Below are positions 62,901 through 64,000 of a stretch of 64,000 nucleotides of DNA, in pieces; within the stretch, counting starts at the first letter, position 1; each line of letters starts with the position of its first letter. The position numbers were made by a program, and so were the translations under genes. The DNA is from RH2-MAG17b sp050745265 (lineage in GTDB: Bacteria > Acidobacteriota > Terriglobia > UBA7540). Where the stretch lies: positions 9,613 to 73,612 of the forward strand of contig JBOGKE010000027.1 of the NCBI GenBank assembly GCA_050745265.1, in the 5' to 3' direction. The notes beneath the pieces were generated by a model. It did not search any database and was not told where the DNA came from. It worked only from the letters and a program-made list of their open reading frames with translations.

Positions 62901-63783
62901 CCAGGGGAACAGTTATTACAACGGCCTTCAGACAACCTTCCTGAAGCAGTTTTCGAACGGGCTGGACCTTAACGCCAATTACACCTGGTCGCATTGCCGC
63001 AGCGACGCCGGCGACGAGCTTAACGGCGTCGGCAATGGCGGGAGCCGTGCTGTCGCTCTTCCTGGATACGGGATCCAAGGCGGCTACGGGGATTGCTACT
63101 ACATCATCTTCAACGTCTTCCATCTCAGCGGCGGCTATCAGCTTCCCGTTGGACAAGGCCGGCACTTCCTAGCCAACGCCCGAGGCGTAACAGACGCTCT
63201 CCTTGGTGGCTGGCAGGCGTATTGGGTGGGAACGCTCGAAGGGGGCCAGCCGTTTGGCTTCGGCTGCCCTCGCGGCACCAGCAGCTTCGGATGTAATACC
63301 ATGATCATTCCGGGCATCGATCGATACGGCTCCGGCGCGCCTGACCATTATCTTAACCCCGCGGCTTTTACCCAACCCTGTCCTGCTCCGGGTTTCACGC
63401 AACCGTCTAAATGCGTTCCGGTCAGCTTGCCCACGAGCATCGGCACGCCGGTTGGAAAGACGCAGCTCCTCTGTGGGATTGCTTGCGTCGGGCTAATAGG
63501 AGGAACTCCCCTGCAGGTGACGGCACCCGGTCTCCCCCGGCTTGACTTCTCCATGTTCAAGGAATTCCAATTGACCGAGCGCTATCGCCTGGAGTTCCGA
63601 AGCGAGTTCTTCAATATCTTTAATAATCCTACGTTCAACGCTCCGGGGTTCGGCGGTAACGGCGTTGTTGCCGTGTCCGGATCAACCAATTACACCAGCA
63701 CGAACTTCGGCAAGATAGGTTCGACGCGCTTCCCATTCCAGGATCCGCGCCAGATCCAGTTCGCGCTGAAGCTGTATTTCTAG
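59971..63783 (+). CDS. TonB-dependent receptor with N-terminal carboxypeptidase-regulatory domain (Oar-like)
   Basis: From the ATG at 59971, preceded by GTGAGGAGG, the protein has 1270 residues: a signal peptide (about 1-29), a carboxypeptidase regulatory-like domain (about 32-115, with GSILGTVTDQSGAVIPNAKV), a plug domain (about 120-250, with LPLNGRNFTFLAQTVAGVNT) and a long beta-barrel ending in FALKLYF with a terminal Phe, as outer membrane proteins require. It probably imports a large substrate such as an oligosaccharide or peptide. This type is highly expanded in Acidobacteria. No ligand-specific features are visible. Confidence 0.93.
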   Translation: MRNSGKLAAILASIAAALVLATAPAIYAQVDTGSILGTVTDQSGAVIPNAKVSLTNEGTNFTVITTTGSSGTYTFTPVKIGDYTVTVQVAGFEKAVHTHLTVNINQGLVVNFTLKTGVVTQTVSVTSAAPALQTQNASVGQVVTSRNVNDLPLNGRNFTFLAQTVAGVNTPQADTRGNAANGAFTANGVREDQNNYLLNGIDNNSDNVDFLNGTNFVVLPPPDALSEFKVQTSDYSAEYGRAAGAILNATIKSGTNQVHGDAWEFFRNDKLDAADFFEDSGGLKKGEYRQNQFGATIGGPVVIPHVYNGRNKLFFFGDFEVLRRRQGSVFTNAVPTPLEKSSGFTNLSDVILGDTNSSCLSSGSCTSKDNLGRVFPNGTAFDPATMRPVTKGQVDPVTGLTAVNTGYANDPFYTGGAVGGMTNFLGLCPSESACKLNQIPANRIDPNALKILGLFPAPTAIGTATNPVTVNNESSNPVLNENRAAWDTRIDFNQSDKNQVFGTFSYVNDPQFIPGPFGGIADGGAFEQGLQSAKSILGAISFTHIFSPTLVNEARLGEDRLHASRFGPVGTQMGIPQQYGINGIAQVTENGGLPAISISGLNTLGSNNFLPSDEITQTTQVTDNLTKIYGKHTFKMGMEFQHIKFSTLQPAYSHGQMTYGGNFAGIGLAQFLLTPIPATVPGGVDYDGGANSILVSNFSPTDDGHNYWAAYFQDDWKVTKKLTLNLGVRWEYFGAIEENHGRQGNFVPAIPGSTAAMLYPNNGKNQQIPMNPQYAQILAKDGIALKYISNPALVNVQNDNFGPRAGVAYQATSKLVVRSGFGISYNSFENLGYGPNIGENYPFQFNISPPLLNGSLPMALNNVDGSTCSPAATLENTFSCISLIPSLVNVKGLGPHGFQYNWITPYTMSWNLTTEYELAPNTTLTVAYVGTSARHLASGGISNSYTAFQLNPNATNCGPGGLVPFPDIGCNDSEVDTQGNSYYNGLQTTFLKQFSNGLDLNANYTWSHCRSDAGDELNGVGNGGSRAVALPGYGIQGGYGDCYYIIFNVFHLSGGYQLPVGQGRHFLANARGVTDALLGGWQAYWVGTLEGGQPFGFGCPRGTSSFGCNTMIIPGIDRYGSGAPDHYLNPAAFTQPCPAPGFTQPSKCVPVSLPTSIGTPVGKTQLLCGIACVGLIGGTPLQVTAPGLPRLDFSMFKEFQLTERYRLEFRSEFFNIFNNPTFNAPGFGGNGVVAVSGSTNYTSTNFGKIGSTRFPFQDPRQIQFALKLYF

Positions 63784-63988
63784 CGGGCATTATTCATGAG
63801 CGAGCCGCGAATCGCGCATTTGAGATGTTTGGAGCGGCATGCGCTTGAGTTTCGAGATCTGCGGACCGCCGGAAGCGGTTTTTCTCAGTTGATCACCGGA
63901 TCGAGATGAGAGTCTGGCGGATTCCGGAGACACTGCAGCCTCGGAGCATGTCGAGCATCGATTCAGTCCCCGAGACAGGAGGATCGTC

Positions 63989-64000
63989 ATGCGTAGCACT
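63989..64000 (+). CDS. Start of a truncated gene at the window edge
   Basis: The last four codons visible are ATG CGT AGC ACT, preceded by the strong ribosome site ACAGGAGG (63976-63983). It is probably the next gene after the TonB receptor, which ends 205 bp upstream; nothing of its product can be seen. Confidence 0.5.

Noticed and set aside
63796..63909. A 37-codon plus-strand frame after the TonB receptor (MSEPRIAHLRC...)
   Set aside because: It has no ribosome binding site or family resemblance; the well-placed AGGAGG at 63978 belongs to the ATG at 63989.
1..64000. CRISPR arrays, tRNA/rRNA genes, prophage or IS transposase genes
   Set aside because: I looked for direct repeats with regular spacers, tRNA-like sequences, and transposase, integrase or phage structural genes and found none that I can support.

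Overview
The window is a GC-rich, gene-dense bacterial chromosome segment that most likely comes from the phylum Acidobacteriota. The main pointers are a VWFA-related Acidobacterial-type protein (1234-2268), a very large Oar-like TonB-dependent receptor with an N-terminal carboxypeptidase-regulatory domain (59971-63783), many TPR proteins, an exosortase/EpsI pair, several Tat-exported Gfo/Idh/MocA oxidoreductases and many palindromic intergenic repeats. This assignment rests on gene families, not on a marker-gene phylogeny. I see no rRNA, tRNA, CRISPR array, transposase or prophage.

Layout. 1-5.2 kb: an unrecognised 5'-cut gene, the VWA protein, a secreted TPR protein, a GNAT acetyltransferase and a GT2 glycosyltransferase. 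5.3-9.3 kb: an exosortase locus (exosortase, EpsI, large TPR lipoprotein). 9.8-12.6 kb: an ABC exporter operon ending in a membrane-anchored TPR protein. 12.9-13.5 kb: a type IV pilin-like gene with a terminator and a candidate sigma-54 promoter. 13.8-18.4 kb: a YchF-type GTPase, a ZIP metal transporter, cysteine dioxygenase and an APC permease. 19.1-23.4 kb: the three-subunit glycolate oxidase glcDEF. 23.5-29.6 kb: a WD40 protein, coaD, an aminotransferase, the GDP-mannose genes (mannose-6-P isomerase, mannose-1-P guanylyltransferase) and a 2Fe-2S ferredoxin. 29.9-33.7 kb: a Tat-type oxidoreductase and two tandem orphan sugar-binding lipoproteins. 33.9-41.5 kb: ICMT-like methyltransferase, proS, RNase J, a four-helix-bundle gene inside an inverted-repeat unit, uppP and ftsK. 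41.5-48.7 kb: a secreted glycosidase, an SDR, a zinc-ribbon protein, dacB (PBP4), a Na+/solute symporter, a methyltransferase and a DUF1641 protein. 49.2-53.8 kb: formate dehydrogenase fdhA, fdhD and a NUDIX hydrolase. 54.0-57.7 kb: a sugar oxidoreductase/epimerase group. 57.9-64.0 kb: a small lipoprotein, an M42 peptidase, the TonB receptor and the first codons of another gene.

Much of the region serves the cell envelope and carbohydrate use: GDP-mannose supply, undecaprenyl phosphate recycling (uppP), polysaccharide-linked exosortase, PBP4, TonB-dependent uptake, Tat-exported sugar oxidoreductases and glycosidases. Glycolate oxidase and formate dehydrogenase add oxidation of small organic acids.

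The most unusual aspect is the intergenic DNA. At least eight families of short palindromic elements recur, some nested in one another, some inside operons and one ending directly before a start codon. The best single leads are the ~92-bp element family (three copies, one apparently inserted into another repeat), the 460-bp inverted-repeat unit carrying a four-helix-bundle gene whose last codons lie in its own terminal repeat, and the sigma-54-like promoter of the pilin gene.
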